A stretch of DNA of 64,000 bases from Acanthaster planci (lineage: Eukaryota > Echinodermata > Asteroidea > Valvatida > Acanthasteridae): positions 124,001 through 188,000 of the forward strand of contig NW_019091431.1 in the NCBI RefSeq assembly GCF_001949145.1, read 5' to 3'. The translations under genes and the position numbers were made by a program. How positions within the stretch are numbered: the stretch's first letter is position 1; every line of letters starts with the position of its first letter. The notes under the pieces were generated by a model, which saw nothing but the letters and a program-made list of their open reading frames with translations, did not search any database and was not told the origin of the DNA. Positions 46,001-52,500 of this stretch are shown piece after piece.

Positions 46001-48959
46001 TTACAATAACATGCCATATCCATACTTAAAAGTCTCCTTGTGAAAAGCTTTCCTTTTGTTGTGGGGCATAGTTTCCCCTAAAATTTCTTCACACATACAT
46101 GTACTGTATTTTTCATTCACAAAGATCTAATCATTAGAAAAGCTAGGGAAAATCTATAATAAGAAGAATTTAATAAGCACAGTTTGTGATATGCGAGTAT
46201 GGCACATGCGTGATGGTAATGAAATGAGCCATTTGAACGGAAACTGATTATGGTAAAATAACTTCTGTAATTCATAAAGGAATGGCTATGATTTTGCATG
46301 TCCTTTTCATTCACATTTTCACCCTCATTTTATACCTTCTTCTTATCACTCCTCCAAACCCAACCCCATCCTACCAAATTTTGCAGGATTTTTCTTTGTT
46401 TGAGCCTCTTATTAGGTCACAACCATTTTTATTTGAGGTAAGATATCATCATTGGGTTATATCACTGTTGATACGAATGAACTGCCTTATCTTTGTAGGT
46501 TATTGAATTCAATCTGCCATTCTTTCAAATTGGCAATCCACTTGTTTCTCCTACATTCCATCTTATGATTACCTGCCCCATTTTCAGTCTGTCCTGTGTT
46601 TTTGCTTTTGTTTAATGTTCAGTGTAAAAATTGTTAACATAATTGAATTTTTTTTTCAGTACTAGAAGTCAGTTTTTCTTCTTTGTAGCAATACTTTTGT
46701 GCATTTTACATGTAGACAACTTTTTGGAAAGTATGTGATATGTACATTGTGTTTCTTCAGTGTTTCTTGGCTGCTCAAATATTGAGTTTAGTTGAGAATT
46801 AAAGAATTCCTTTATTGTGAATGTATCAGATTGAAAAACTGGTGTTTGTAAAAATCATTACAATCTCATTGAAAATTGTTCAATGCTTGTGAAAAACCAC
46901 ACATGAACAATCTATGAACTAAGAAAGAGAACTTAATGTAAAGTTCTTGGGAATCATGGATATTTTGTAAGAAACTATGGAATATGGGGTAAAATAGGAT
47001 AGTCACTTATCTTCCTGCTATTAGTTGACCAAAAACACCTGTAGCCTATCCCACTTCACTATCTGCCATGTCAAGTGAAACTTGTTGCTTATTGGCACAG
47101 GTTTTGCTACCACGTTTGTGGTTTGTTAATTACTAATGGCTTGTCTATAAACAGCTTTAAAGCCATCATGCATACGCAACTTTAATTGTCTTGAATTTGA
47201 AACCTTGTTGAGAACTTAAACTGTTCACTTCTAAAGCCCACAACTAATCCTCTGTCTTTTAATGTGCTAACTACTGATGTTCCAATTCAGTCCCTAATAC
47301 ACTACCCTCTCTTATAGTTTTTCCATTACTGACACACAGACTTTTGACTCACACATACCTCCCAAACCTAAACTTTTCAATCAAAACTTAACCTGAATTT
47401 ATGTTTGTGATGTCTACAAATGGCCTGTGCTCTTCTCAATATTTTGACATCCAATATTTTGTAAATTCTTTCAATGTCTTCAGGCGGAATCTTGTGATAG
47501 TTTGACTTCTGCACCTTTGGAACCTGAGCCTCAACTCACACATGACAACCAATTAGTGACTAAGAGAGAATCACAGGTACAAAACATGGAGGACCAGGCC
47601 GGGACCAAGTCAAAGCCACAGCTTGTGAAGGACCAATCCACAACCAAGCCAGAGCCACAGCCTAAGAAGGACCAATCCACGACCAAGCCTGAGCCACAGC
47701 GTGTGGACAAATCCACGATAAAGCCAGAGCCACAGCCGGTGAAGGAAAAATCCCCAACCAATCCAGAGCCACAGCCTAAGAAGAATCAATCCACAATCAA
47801 GCCAGAGCAACAGCCTAAGAAGAACCAATCCTCAACCAAGCCGGAGCAACAGCCTAAGAAGAATCAATCCACAATAAAATCAGAGCCACAGCCTGTGAAG
47901 GAAAAATCCACAACCAAGCCAGAGCCACAGCCTAAGAAGAACCAATCCACAACCAAGCCAGAGCAACAACCTAAGAAGAACCAATCCACAACCAAGCCAG
48001 AGCAACAGCCTAAAAGGAACCAATCCACAACCAAGAATGAGCCACAGCCTGTGAAGGACAAATCCACAAGTAAGCCAGAGCCACAGCCTAAGAAAAACCA
48101 ATCCACAACCAAGCCAGAGCAACATTATAAGAACCAATCCACAACCAAGCCAGAGCAACAGCCTAAGAGGAACCAATCCACAACCAAGATTGAGCCACAG
48201 CCTGTGAAGGACAAATCCATAAGTAAACCAGAGCCACAGCCTAAGAAAAACCAATCCACAACCAAGCCAGAGCAACAGCATAAGAAGAACCAATCCACAA
48301 CCAAGCCTGAGCCAAAGCCTGTGAAGGACAAATCCACAACTAAGCCAGAGCCACAGCCTATGAAGAACCAAGCCACAACCAAAGTGCAGCCCCAGCCACT
48401 TGCAGTGACTGAGAACCAATCTACCAACAAGCTAGAGCCACAGACACAGGTTTTCTCTGAAAGCCAGCCTTTCGCCAAGCCGCAACAGCAACCTGAGTTT
48501 TCCACAGAGAATGATTTTGTGACCAATCCAGAGCTTCAGGCAAGAATTCCTATCATAAGCCCACCTGCCACTGAGCCATATGCACAGCCTGAATTCACTC
48601 TGGTAACCATACCAATGAGTGAATCAGTGCTGTCCACAGACCAACTTGAATCCATGGAAGAACAAACCAGTTATGTTACTGAGACAGTGATTCAGGTTTG
48701 TAACAATCAGACAGCTGTCAACTCGGACAAGGAAACAGAACTCACTCTAAGGGAGACACCAGGCTTTGAAATAACAACTTTGACAACTGAGGGTGGAAAC
48801 CATGTTATAGAAATAGTGATAGAACCTGAGACGCACCCCATGGAAGAGATAGAGAATGGAGACCCTAATGCCAATGTACTGTTAGATAGGCAGGATATAT
48901 TGACATCATCTATTGTAATTAACGAGTTAGAGAACCACCAGACTAACCCAACGAATTAG
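9406..48959 (+). CDS. MCF2L: Dbl-family RhoGEF of MCF2/MCF2L (DBS) type: Sec14, spectrin, DH, PH, SH3
   Basis: Exons in order: 9406-10011, 18517-18541, 18806-18895, 20594-20708, 23120-23210, 24621-24734, 25355-25471, 28241-28509, 28869-28983, 29146-29265, 29393-29584, 29715-29906, 35190-35420, 41278-41378, 41475-41657, 41841-41910, 42199-42297, 42560-42652, 42804-42929, 43166-43357, 43622-43714, 43979-44060, 44343-44376, 44497-44716 and 45271-45490. A repeat exon, 47484-48959, lies downstream. Phases agree from the first exon through the SH3 exon, about 1263 codons. The approximate layout is Sec14 at residues 222-386, spectrin-like 390-680, DH 793-985, PH 985-1106, acidic linker to 1190 and SH3 at 1191-1250. 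This order matches vertebrate MCF2L. Such proteins load GTP onto Rho/Cdc42 GTPases at membranes. The link of the first exon and the last step from SH3 to the repeat exon are the least certain parts. Confidence 0.9.
10427..11126. other. Assembly gap (700 N)
   Basis: 700 consecutive N, probably an estimated or arbitrary gap size. The right flank is a tandem repeat, which is the likely cause of the break. Open frames drawn through the N have no meaning. Confidence 0.98.
11127..11382. repeat. 51-bp minisatellite, five copies, abutting the gap
   Basis: Units start at 11128, 11179, 11230, 11281 and 11332. They differ only at a few bases, such as GTATGGG/GTATGGA and TTATAC/TTGTAC. The unit is divisible by three, so several frames stay open across it, but nothing suggests it is coding. 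The array probably continues into the gap. Confidence 0.95.
18517..18541 (+). CDS. MCF2L: Short coding exon or alternative first exon before the Sec14 domain
   Basis: ATGCCAACAACATGGTACTG begins this 25-nt segment, which ends at a strong GTAAGT donor in phase 1, exactly what the next exon needs. An AG directly precedes the ATG, so it can be an internal exon following the phase-0 exon at 10011. It can also be a first exon using this ATG. Confidence 0.55.
18806..18895 (+). CDS. MCF2L: MCF2L-type exon: start of Sec14 domain
   Basis: The acceptor is GTGCCTTAG and the donor is GTGCGT, phase 1 in and out. It encodes MATDEEEILIHDVAKELQLG followed by VALLSG. The vertebrate protein has a similar MATDE segment and an LSGG turn at this place. 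Confidence 0.85.
19899..19958. mobile_element. Small TTAA-associated hairpin element
   Basis: ACCCTAACTGTCCTCAATC is followed after about 15 bases by its near-perfect inverted copy ending GTTAGGGTTAATT. The outer ends resemble TTAA plus CCCTAAC, with one base lost on the left. It may be a very short TTAA-type miniature element or a degraded transposon end. Confidence 0.45.
20594..20708 (+). CDS. MCF2L: MCF2L-type exon: Sec14 domain
   Basis: The acceptor is ATTTTCAG and the donor is GTGAGT; it leaves in phase 2. It encodes GGKTNEGFPIITMPECPKF and then DDEFVRLLTYIIRIP, the first strand and helix of the CRAL-TRIO fold. Confidence 0.9.
21148..21174 (+). CDS. MCF2L: Candidate 27-nt cassette microexon in the Sec14 domain
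   Basis: A pyrimidine-rich tract and ATGCAG precede 27 nt, which are followed by GTAATC. The insertion keeps the phase-2 junction between the flanking exons open and would add YFKGLNHSS plus the shared Ser. Without it, the flanking exons align residue for residue with vertebrate MCF2L from memory, so it would be optional. It is supported only by splice sites and phase. Confidence 0.4.
21388..21496. repeat. TACATGTA/TATACATG-rich patch
   Basis: About 110 bases almost entirely of ACATGTAC, ATATACAT and GTACATG words, in the intron after the second Sec14 exon. Confidence 0.6.
23120..23210 (+). CDS. MCF2L: MCF2L-type exon: Sec14 domain
   Basis: It enters in phase 2 and leaves in phase 0 at GTGAGT. 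It encodes MLDMDKGFVILVDRRNESWN followed by AVKSALVRIA, matching the core strand GF-(I/V)-L-(V)-DRR and the helix of DBS-type Sec14 domains. Confidence 0.92.
23970..24610 (+). repeat. Pyrimidine-biased intron tract
   Basis: The plus strand is strongly C/T-rich over about 600 bases up to the next exon, with many CTT, TCC and CTGTC words. It produces spurious hydrophobic open frames. It may help define the following exon or may be a degraded simple repeat. Confidence 0.5.
24621..24734 (+). CDS. MCF2L: MCF2L-type exon: Sec14 domain
   Basis: The acceptor is TGTAGCAG and the donor is GTGAGC, phase 0 at both ends. It encodes GYFPGIIQGVYVIKPKSFF and then KLSDFRFRFSKEEYKF, equivalent to the LVLRPTGFFQRTLSD region of vertebrate MCF2L. 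Confidence 0.93.
25355..25471 (+). CDS. MCF2L: MCF2L-type exon: end of Sec14 domain
   Basis: The acceptor is TTGTCAG and the donor is GTGAGT, phase 0 at both ends. It encodes VILLDSVKDLHALIHPSQLT and FEGTLCFDLTSWIEDRM. It carries the conserved VxxLHxxI and G-G/T-L elements near the end of the lipid-binding fold. Confidence 0.93.
25472..28240 (+). other. Intron with minisatellite
   Basis: It separates the Sec14 exons from the spectrin exons. Apart from the 39-bp array, no exon or known element was recognised. Confidence 0.6.
25783..26094. repeat. 39-bp minisatellite, eight copies
   Basis: The unit reads CTGGGTGCATTTGGCTTGCT and continues GCAGCTGCCCTCTAATTCT. Copies vary at ATTTGG/AATTGG and AATTCT/AATGCT. 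Because 39 is divisible by three, 13-residue repeat frames run open on both strands. Location inside an intron and lack of splice signals argue against coding. Confidence 0.95.
28241..28509 (+). CDS. MCF2L: MCF2L-type exon: first spectrin-like segment
   Basis: The acceptor is TTTCTAG; the exon leaves in phase 2 at GTAACT. It encodes AIERFASNCRERSTAVQIL, then the diagnostic TELPND motif (shared with vertebrate MCF2L) and a helical stretch up to GIER. Confidence 0.93.
28869..28983 (+). CDS. MCF2L: MCF2L-type exon: spectrin-like segment
   Basis: It enters in phase 2 and leaves in phase 0 at GTAGGA. It encodes LLVQMEETEEKFEEFWVEHE and LIQCLKLRKFEEDFKE, with the W-(x)-H and QCLxLRxFE pattern of this family's helices. 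Confidence 0.93.
29146..29265 (+). CDS. MCF2L: MCF2L-type exon: spectrin-like segment
   Basis: The acceptor is TCTACAG and the donor is GTAGGC, phase 0 at both ends, 40 codons. It encodes an amphipathic helix pair ending SHQEFTDSNQ. Confidence 0.9.
29393..29584 (+). CDS. MCF2L: MCF2L-type exon: spectrin-like segment
   Basis: The acceptor is TTGGTAG and the donor is GTAAGT, phase 0 at both ends, 64 codons. It includes QYGVDSIQPKCVELKRQREE, the equivalent of HYAVDSIRPKCQELR in vertebrates, and RSLELHERIDK. Confidence 0.95.
29715..29906 (+). CDS. MCF2L: MCF2L-type exon: spectrin-like segment
   Basis: The acceptor is CCTCTAG and the donor is GTAAGC, phase 0 at both ends, 64 codons. It includes MWCAEGMKLLASQEMDKCQS, a near match to the family's MKWCDEGIYLLASQPVDKCQS-type motif. 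Confidence 0.95.
29907..35189 (+). other. 5.3-kb intron
   Basis: It lies between two phase-0 exons of the spectrin region. It contains a TTAA-flanked miniature element. A T-rich open frame at 30329-30769 has no recognisable domain and no matching splice sites, so it is not annotated. Confidence 0.6.
31279..31449. mobile_element. TTAA-flanked MITE, piggyBac-like
   Basis: TTAA at 31279-31282 and at 31446-31449 flank a 163-bp body. The left end starts CCCCTTAACGCTGG and the right end, reverse-complemented, starts CCCCTTGACACCAGG, giving imperfect terminal inverted repeats. TTAA duplication with C-rich ends is the signature of piggyBac-type transposons. There is no transposase, so it would be non-autonomous. 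Confidence 0.7.
35190..35420 (+). CDS. MCF2L: MCF2L-type exon: end of spectrin region and linker to DH
   Basis: The acceptor is ATTGTCAG and the donor is GTGAGT, phase 0 at both ends. It encodes a helix with FEKRQESLQKVIAKCERPVQ and then a proline/serine-rich basic linker (ASPRSRSPGPSANGSP). Vertebrate MCF2L has the parallel RRQASLKKLAARQTRPVQ and a Ser/Pro linker. Confidence 0.93.
36862..36960 (+). CDS. MCF2L: Candidate internal alternative first exon (DH-PH-SH3 isoform)
   Basis: An ATG at 36862, or the one at 36886, opens a frame to a strong GTGAGT donor at 36961 in phase 0. The exon at 41278 needs that phase. The product ends MIRKLSWRRNMPGELRGNLT plus DFEDH. A stop lies just upstream in frame, and no acceptor fits the phase of the preceding exon. 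That pattern suits a first exon better than a cassette. If real, it gives a protein lacking Sec14 and spectrin regions. Confidence 0.4.
37912..37962 (+). CDS. MCF2L: Candidate cassette exon in the spectrin-DH linker
   Basis: A pyrimidine tract and CTGAAG precede 51 nt, or with the alternative acceptor CCCCAG 42 nt starting at 37921. Both versions end at a GTACAT donor and keep phase 0 on both sides. They would add TPQLFPSHQLYVPMPHQ or the shorter LFPSHQLYVPMPHQ. It is supported by splice sites and phase only. Confidence 0.35.
38930..39340 (+). repeat. Dispersed repeat, copy 1
   Basis: It shares a run of blocks in the same order with 62417-62790. Examples are ACTGTGTATTAACA, GATAATGCCC, AAGAGTCTGT, GAATGTACCATAAAATGGAC, GGGTGTTCGGGAAA and GTAAAATTCT. 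The two copies are clearly diverged. No coding capacity is visible, so it is probably a non-autonomous transposon family. Confidence 0.7.
41278..41378 (+). CDS. MCF2L: MCF2L-type exon: linker before DH
   Basis: The acceptor is TTTACAG; the exon leaves in phase 2 at GTATGT. It encodes TDKKIEILRGDSPDLGIVIN and a Ser/Asn-rich stretch ending AKRR. Confidence 0.88.
41475..41657 (+). CDS. MCF2L: MCF2L-type exon: DH domain, conserved region 1
   Basis: The acceptor is CTCCAG, phase 2 in and out, donor GTAAGA. It encodes HVIKELIETEKMYVNELHAV and GYIQEMDNPDLMPFIPEAL, then ILFSNWADIYKFHS. This is CR1 of the Dbl-homology domain, with the ELxxTExxYVxxL signature. Confidence 0.96.
41841..41910 (+). CDS. 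MCF2L: MCF2L-type exon: DH domain
   Basis: It enters in phase 2 and leaves in phase 0 at GTAAAC. It encodes IFLVELESYIKTPTLIGKCF plus VKR, matching IFLRELENY and the GRCFLER turn of vertebrate MCF2L. Confidence 0.95.
42199..42297 (+). CDS. MCF2L: MCF2L-type exon: DH domain
   Basis: The acceptor is CCCACAG and the donor is GTAAGT, phase 0 at both ends. It encodes KGELDSLYSTYCQNKPRSEI and then NNNPFFQ. YCQNKPRSE is identical, from memory, to the vertebrate sequence. Confidence 0.96.
42560..42652 (+). CDS. MCF2L: MCF2L-type exon: DH domain, conserved region 3
   Basis: The acceptor is GTTTACAG and the donor is GTAAGT, phase 0 at both ends, 31 codons. It encodes ECQRLLGHKLPLSAYLLKPV followed by QRITKYQLLLR. 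The LLKPVQRITKYQLLL helix is the GTPase-contacting core of DH domains. Confidence 0.97.
42804..42929 (+). CDS. MCF2L: MCF2L-type exon: end of DH domain
   Basis: The acceptor is TTGTCAG and the donor is GTAGGA, phase 0 at both ends. It encodes EMLKYSSLEPGTDDLQTALD and the last DH helix ending YVNDTMHQVAITGFE, which runs into the PH domain. Confidence 0.96.
43166..43357 (+). CDS. MCF2L: MCF2L-type exon: PH domain, first half
   Basis: The acceptor is CATCAG, phase 0, 64 codons. It encodes LGKLLMQGALFMWVEHKKR, then MQRHVFLYEKMVLFCKKR and CYGYKSSLK, the first four strands of the PH domain. The donor GTTGGC is weak. Failure to splice would read on to a stop at 43454 and truncate the PH domain. Confidence 0.94.
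43622..43714 (+). CDS. MCF2L: MCF2L-type exon: PH domain, later strands
   Basis: The acceptor is TTTGACAG and the donor is GTATTT, phase 0, 31 codons. It encodes TAGIGLTEHVKGDKRKFEMW and then GRVDVYTFQ, parallel to VGITENVKGDAKKFEIW in vertebrates. Confidence 0.96.
43979..44060 (+). CDS. MCF2L: MCF2L-type exon: PH C-terminal helix
   Basis: It enters in phase 0 and leaves in phase 1 at GTACCA. It encodes ASSEAEKMAWLKATRQALLQ and then NQQLEVA. It contains the invariant tryptophan of the PH domain's closing helix. Confidence 0.95.
44343..44376 (+). CDS. MCF2L: MCF2L-type small exon after PH
   Basis: 34 nt between CTTGAACAG and GTAGGT, phase 1 in and phase 2 out, encoding KPLQKSISESG. It is exactly the phase bridge needed between its neighbours. 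A similar Gln/Ser-rich SLP segment follows the PH domain in vertebrates. Confidence 0.75.
44497..44716 (+). CDS. MCF2L: MCF2L-type exon: acidic serine-rich linker
   Basis: It enters in phase 2 (acceptor GTCCCTAG) and leaves in phase 0 at GTAAGA. It encodes SITENATPNGGPLPSPTA, then SLEGEEDDNEEGWQSGEFSE and an aspartate-rich tail. The GW-S-EE/D pattern before the SH3 domain is also present in vertebrate MCF2L. Confidence 0.9.
44757..45115. repeat. 71-bp intronic minisatellite, five copies
   Basis: Units begin at GACTGACTGTAGCAGGCAGG, at 44761, 44832, 44903, 44974 and 45045, and are almost identical. A partial sixth unit is at the right end. Each contains AGCTCCCTCTATTGAT. The array sits in the intron just before the SH3 exon. 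Confidence 0.95.
45271..45490 (+). CDS. MCF2L: MCF2L-type exon: SH3 domain
   Basis: The acceptor is CTGTGTAG, phase 0. It encodes QYVVLAEYNVVEEGEMAVKI, then GDIVNVQKVGKEGWWLV and GWVPGSYLEPL. The Trp-Trp pair, the GWVPxSYL motif and the spacing are those of an SH3 domain. It ends in phase 1 at GTTTGT, a weak donor. Read-through stops at 45591. Which exon follows is unresolved. Confidence 0.93.
46387..46437 (+). CDS. MCF2L: Candidate small exon near the C-terminus
   Basis: ATTTTGCAG precedes 51 nt followed by GTAAGA. In phase 0 it encodes DFSLFEPLIRSQPFLFE and would fit between 44716 and 47484. In phase 1, after the SH3 exon, it stops after GFFFV. It rests on splice sites only. Confidence 0.25.
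46660..46688 (+). CDS. MCF2L: Candidate alternative terminal exon after SH3
   Basis: A strong pyrimidine tract and TTTCAG precede this stretch. Read in phase 1, as the SH3 exon requires, it adds VLEVSFSSL and a stop. This would end the protein with a class I PDZ-ligand pattern (S-x-L). It is an inference from phase and splice site. Confidence 0.35.
47484..48959 (+). CDS. Long exon of 13-residue K-x-QSTTKPEPQP-type repeats
   Basis: The acceptor is GTCTTCAG; the frame is phase 0 and runs 491 codons to TAG at 48957-48959. Residues from about 45 to 310 are about 20 copies of a 13-residue unit such as KNQSTTKPEQQPK, grouped in sets of four. A non-repetitive acidic tail follows, rich in Glu, Thr and Ile (for example HVIEIVIEPETHPMEEIENG). 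It has no known domain and is likely disordered. It could be the C-terminus of the MCF2L-type gene, but the SH3 exon does not match its phase. It could join 44716 directly (phase 0), giving a form without SH3, or belong to a separate transcript. Long antisense frames here are shadows of the repeat. Confidence 0.7.
   Translation, partial: AESCDSLTSAPLEPEPQLTHDNQLVTKRESQVQNMEDQAGTKSKPQLVKDQSTTKPEPQPKKDQSTTKPEPQRVDKSTIKPEPQPVKEKSPTNPEPQPKKNQSTIKPEQQPKKNQSSTKPEQQPKKNQSTIKSEPQPVKEKSTTKPEPQPKKNQSTTKPEQQPKKNQSTTKPEQQPKRNQSTTKNEPQPVKDKSTSKPEPQPKKNQSTTKPEQHYKNQSTTKPEQQPKRNQSTTKIEPQPVKDKSISKPEPQPKKNQSTTKPEQQHKKNQSTTKPEPKPVKDKSTTKPEPQPMKNQATTKVQPQPLAVTENQSTNKLEPQTQVFSESQPFAKPQQQPEFSTENDFVTNPELQARIPIISPPATEPYAQPEFTLVTIPMSESVLSTDQLESMEEQTSYVTETVIQVCNNQTAVNSDKETELTLRETPGFEITTLTTEGGNHVIEIVIEPETHPMEEIENGDPNANVLLDRQDILTSSIVINELENHQTNPTN
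47620..48430 (+). repeat. 39-bp coding repeat with four-unit higher-order period
   Basis: The 39-bp unit (13 codons) recurs about 20 times. Units of type (E/D)KSTxKPEPQPK, NQSTTKPEQQPK, NQSTTKPEQQPK and NQSTTKxEPQPV follow each other in order. The set repeats about every 156 bp, clearest from about 47745 to 48370. A few units are shortened (at DKSTIK and at EQHYK). Confidence 0.85.
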
Positions 48960-49516
48960 TAATGGAATGATGAGAATGAAATGATGATTAAGAGATTAAG
49001 AAAGATAAGAAAATCCACCTGACCTAATTGGTCCAGCAACCCTTCCCCAACCTCGTGTGTAAAATTTGAGAAAAGAAGTAAAAAGATTTATATATGCATC
49101 AGTGACAGGGTTGCAGAAAATCCTGAACTAAACCAGCAACTGGAAATAATTGTTGTGACATTTTTGCCTTGAATAACCTCTGTAATGCAAGTTTTGAAAA
49201 TTGAAATTGGCAGCCAACACAAAAGCCATTTTGCAGACAATAAGCTATTGTGAAGCCGAGAAAGTGTGAAAATTTTAAACATTTACGTCTTTTCTTCATT
49301 TGACCTTAAATTCCTTTTGCAAGGTCTTTATAGTCACCTGTTCATGGTTTCTTTCCTCTTTGTTATGGACAGACAGACGACCCCGGAAGAAAACCTTTGT
49401 GACCAATCGGTTGTTCAACCTCCAATTTTGAAATGACTGTCCAAGTTTAGATTAACGTCATTGTGTTATGAGATCATTAATTCATTGTAAAACTGGCACC
49501 CTCCTTCTCCTCACAA

Positions 49517-49522
49517 AATAAA
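49517..49522 (+). terminator. Candidate polyadenylation signal AATAAA
   Basis: First plus-strand AATAAA after the stop at 48959, 558 bases downstream. Others occur at 49887 and 52532, so the true cleavage site is not settled. Confidence 0.4.
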
Positions 49523-52500
49523 CTGCTATTTATAAAATTGTAAGAAATTTCAACTTACTGCAGGCTTTATGATAATATAAAGGTATATTTAAAAAATAGA
49601 CTTTAAAAAACTCATTTCTCGGATTTTAAATGCATAAAATATGCAGTTTAGAATCATGGGGTCACTGGTATTTTCCCATTCCAGGTTTATTCAAAACCCA
49701 GAGTTCATGATGACAAAAAATCTGTAGAGTTGAAGTACAATGAAGCAGTCCACATTGCATAGTTCGTGTGTTTGATATGCTTGATCAACTCTCATCATAT
49801 CAGCCTTGAGAAGCAATACACAGTGGGTGTTGAACAGGAGCTCAATTATATTGTCCCTGTTCACTGTCCAAAATATGGCAAGGTCTAATAAAAAGTGTCA
49901 GTAATGGCTGAATAAGGGTTTCATTCCAACACGGCTTTGACATGGCAGTGCAGACATGACTACACCTAGAATGTTCTGACGTGAAAACTTGTGGCTAAAT
50001 ATTATTATAATAATCATTCATTGATATTTTGATGTTAGTAATGTATTCTTATATCAGTTTAGTCATAAGTTGACGTCAGTGTTTCTTGTGTAAGTTCCAT
50101 TGTGCATAAAATCATTACCGATCTGGTTGTACCCCTCGAAATCTTTCATGAGAAACAGGAAAATATGAATGGGAAATTTTAATCTTGTTCACGGTTCTTC
50201 TCTCCAGTTTCTGACATACAGTTGACAATTGTTTCCCATGAACTTATAACTGGATGTTATAATCCGAAAATGAAGGTTATTGAGGGGAAAAAAAGAAGAT
50301 ATTCACCTTTTGTTTGCTGGTATATTTGTAAGTACAATTAGATTTTTGCTGATGTAATTATGTACAAATGATTTCATTTACATTAATATATTACTATATC
50401 ATACACATCAATAGGTGTGCACATGCATGAATATGTACGTTCAATGTTTGTATATTATATACATAAGATCGTGGAAAATGCATATTTATATTGAATTTTA
50501 TCTTTCCATTGCAGTGATCATTTGGTTATGTACTGGGAGCTTTTGTTTGAATGATGAATTTGTGTTTGGCAACTAACAGTAAAGTTTATTATCGAACAAA
50601 ATCCTTGGGTTAATACCACGTCTCATTTTGGTCACTTCCTTGCCTGCGTTTGGGATTAAGCTTTCCTGGTGTTCACTCTATTCGCTTTTTGACAGACATA
50701 GCGCCTTCTGACGCCCACACAATTAGCTTAAGAGCACTAGTGTGAATAGCTATTGGCTTATTTTTTATGTACTGTTGATCTAGCCCTATAATATGCTTGT
50801 TTTTTGGAGCTAGTTTTGGGCCCTGGTACGGCTGCAAATTATTAAATAATTATGACTATCAGGAAAGACAGAGGGTTGCATTTGTTAATTGTTGAGTAAA
50901 TTCACAACCAGAGATGAGGGTTGTGAAAAAAAAATGCCTATTAATTTGTATTAACTAGTAGAGAGTCAGTCTTTTAGACTTATTGCCCTAACATTTGTAC
51001 ATATATGGTCTAATATAAATCAACGTACTAGCATTTGAACATCAGTGTAGCTTAAATTTCATGCAAGCCCTTTGAGTCACACTCTCTGGGAATAGTATTG
51101 GATACAGGGTTCAACATTTCTGTCCCCATCAAATCCACATTGCTGGGCAGCAAAGTAAATTTGTCCAAAGGTGGTAGCGTATACGAAACGGCTTTTGCCT
51201 TTGTCGGTTTGTGTGGCCTAGTGCAGTGTTAGGCAGCATAGGTGCATAAATTCGTGACGATAGAACTAAGCAAACATCTATTTAAAGATCCTAATTGGAT
51301 CAGTATATATCTGGTCTGAATTTTTCAACACACTACATTTATATGGAGACATTTTTAATATCCATGGCGTGAATGCTATGAACTATAGCTGTTCTGTTAT
51401 CCAACCTTTTTAGTTGCCGTTAAACTTGAAGATCGGCAACTTTAACTTGAAAGTAACAAAATTAAGTCAGTAAGTGAAGTACGTGACTTGGTAATCGTTT
51501 ACTCAAGTCTTTAAATATTAGAAAATGTGAAAATGAGATTCTTTTGTATCGTGGATTTAAAGTTAACTTTCAATAGGAACCAGGAATCGGCAGTCATGTA
51601 TATTCCTTTTTTAAAGCGTAAAACTAGGAAAACTTTTCCATGTATTTAGTTAGACTCTAAGAGCGTAAGGATAACGATTTTAAGTTTCATTGCGCTGCTG
51701 ACCCTTTACCGCACACTCCGAAAATTTATTTTTAAATACTCGTTGAAAGTATTGAAATCATTAGAATTCACCAACTTGTAAGTAATCCAGTTTTTGTTAA
51801 CCGTTAACTTATTGAACATTTGTAGATTTGTGTCTTGTATTAAGTTGTATATTTCTACACGCGAGTATCCAGTGGGACCTGTCCTCTGTCACTTCTCAAG
51901 GACTCTACGGATGACCTCTTGTTTACATTCTCCATGTGAAGCAAATCCTACCCGGCAAGAAGTCTGTCTTTTCAATCACAAATTCTTTTATTTTTAAATG
52001 AGTTTGGAATAGTTTCATTTCATAAAGAGTAAATCTTGACTATTAACACTCACCGTAGGGGTTCTTTCCCTCTGTTATCGAGGACCACTGTAAACAGCAG
52101 GAGCTCTTGTCAATCAAAATCCTGCAGGAGCAGTTTCCTCAAACTGTTACGAAGGAAATGTCCTGCAGAAAAATCCAAACAAATAGTTCTGTCAAATTCT
52201 TTCATGGAACTAGCTTTCCCTTTGGCCCTTTCTTTCTCTTAATGATCTACCCCGGAAAAAAAGGGTTCAGTATCTCATCCCCTCCCCTTGATTTATTCCG
52301 GCCCCAACAATGACATCCGTGCTTTGCTATCATATTAGATTGGCTATTTCACCATTTGTAATTTTTCTTCACTATTAATTTTGTGCAATGTTACCAGTTG
52401 ATTCTTTATTCTACTTAAAACTGATGTACATTATGGAATATAAGATTGGTATATTAAAATAAATTCAATTGAGACTAATTATGTGGTGTTGGCTTGTGTA

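Noticed and set aside
47531-48526. Long antisense frames rich in Leu, Trp, Gly and Cys
   Set aside because: Mirror frames of the 39-bp coding repeat, kept open by its triplet period; the sense frame has an acceptor, an acidic tail and natural composition.
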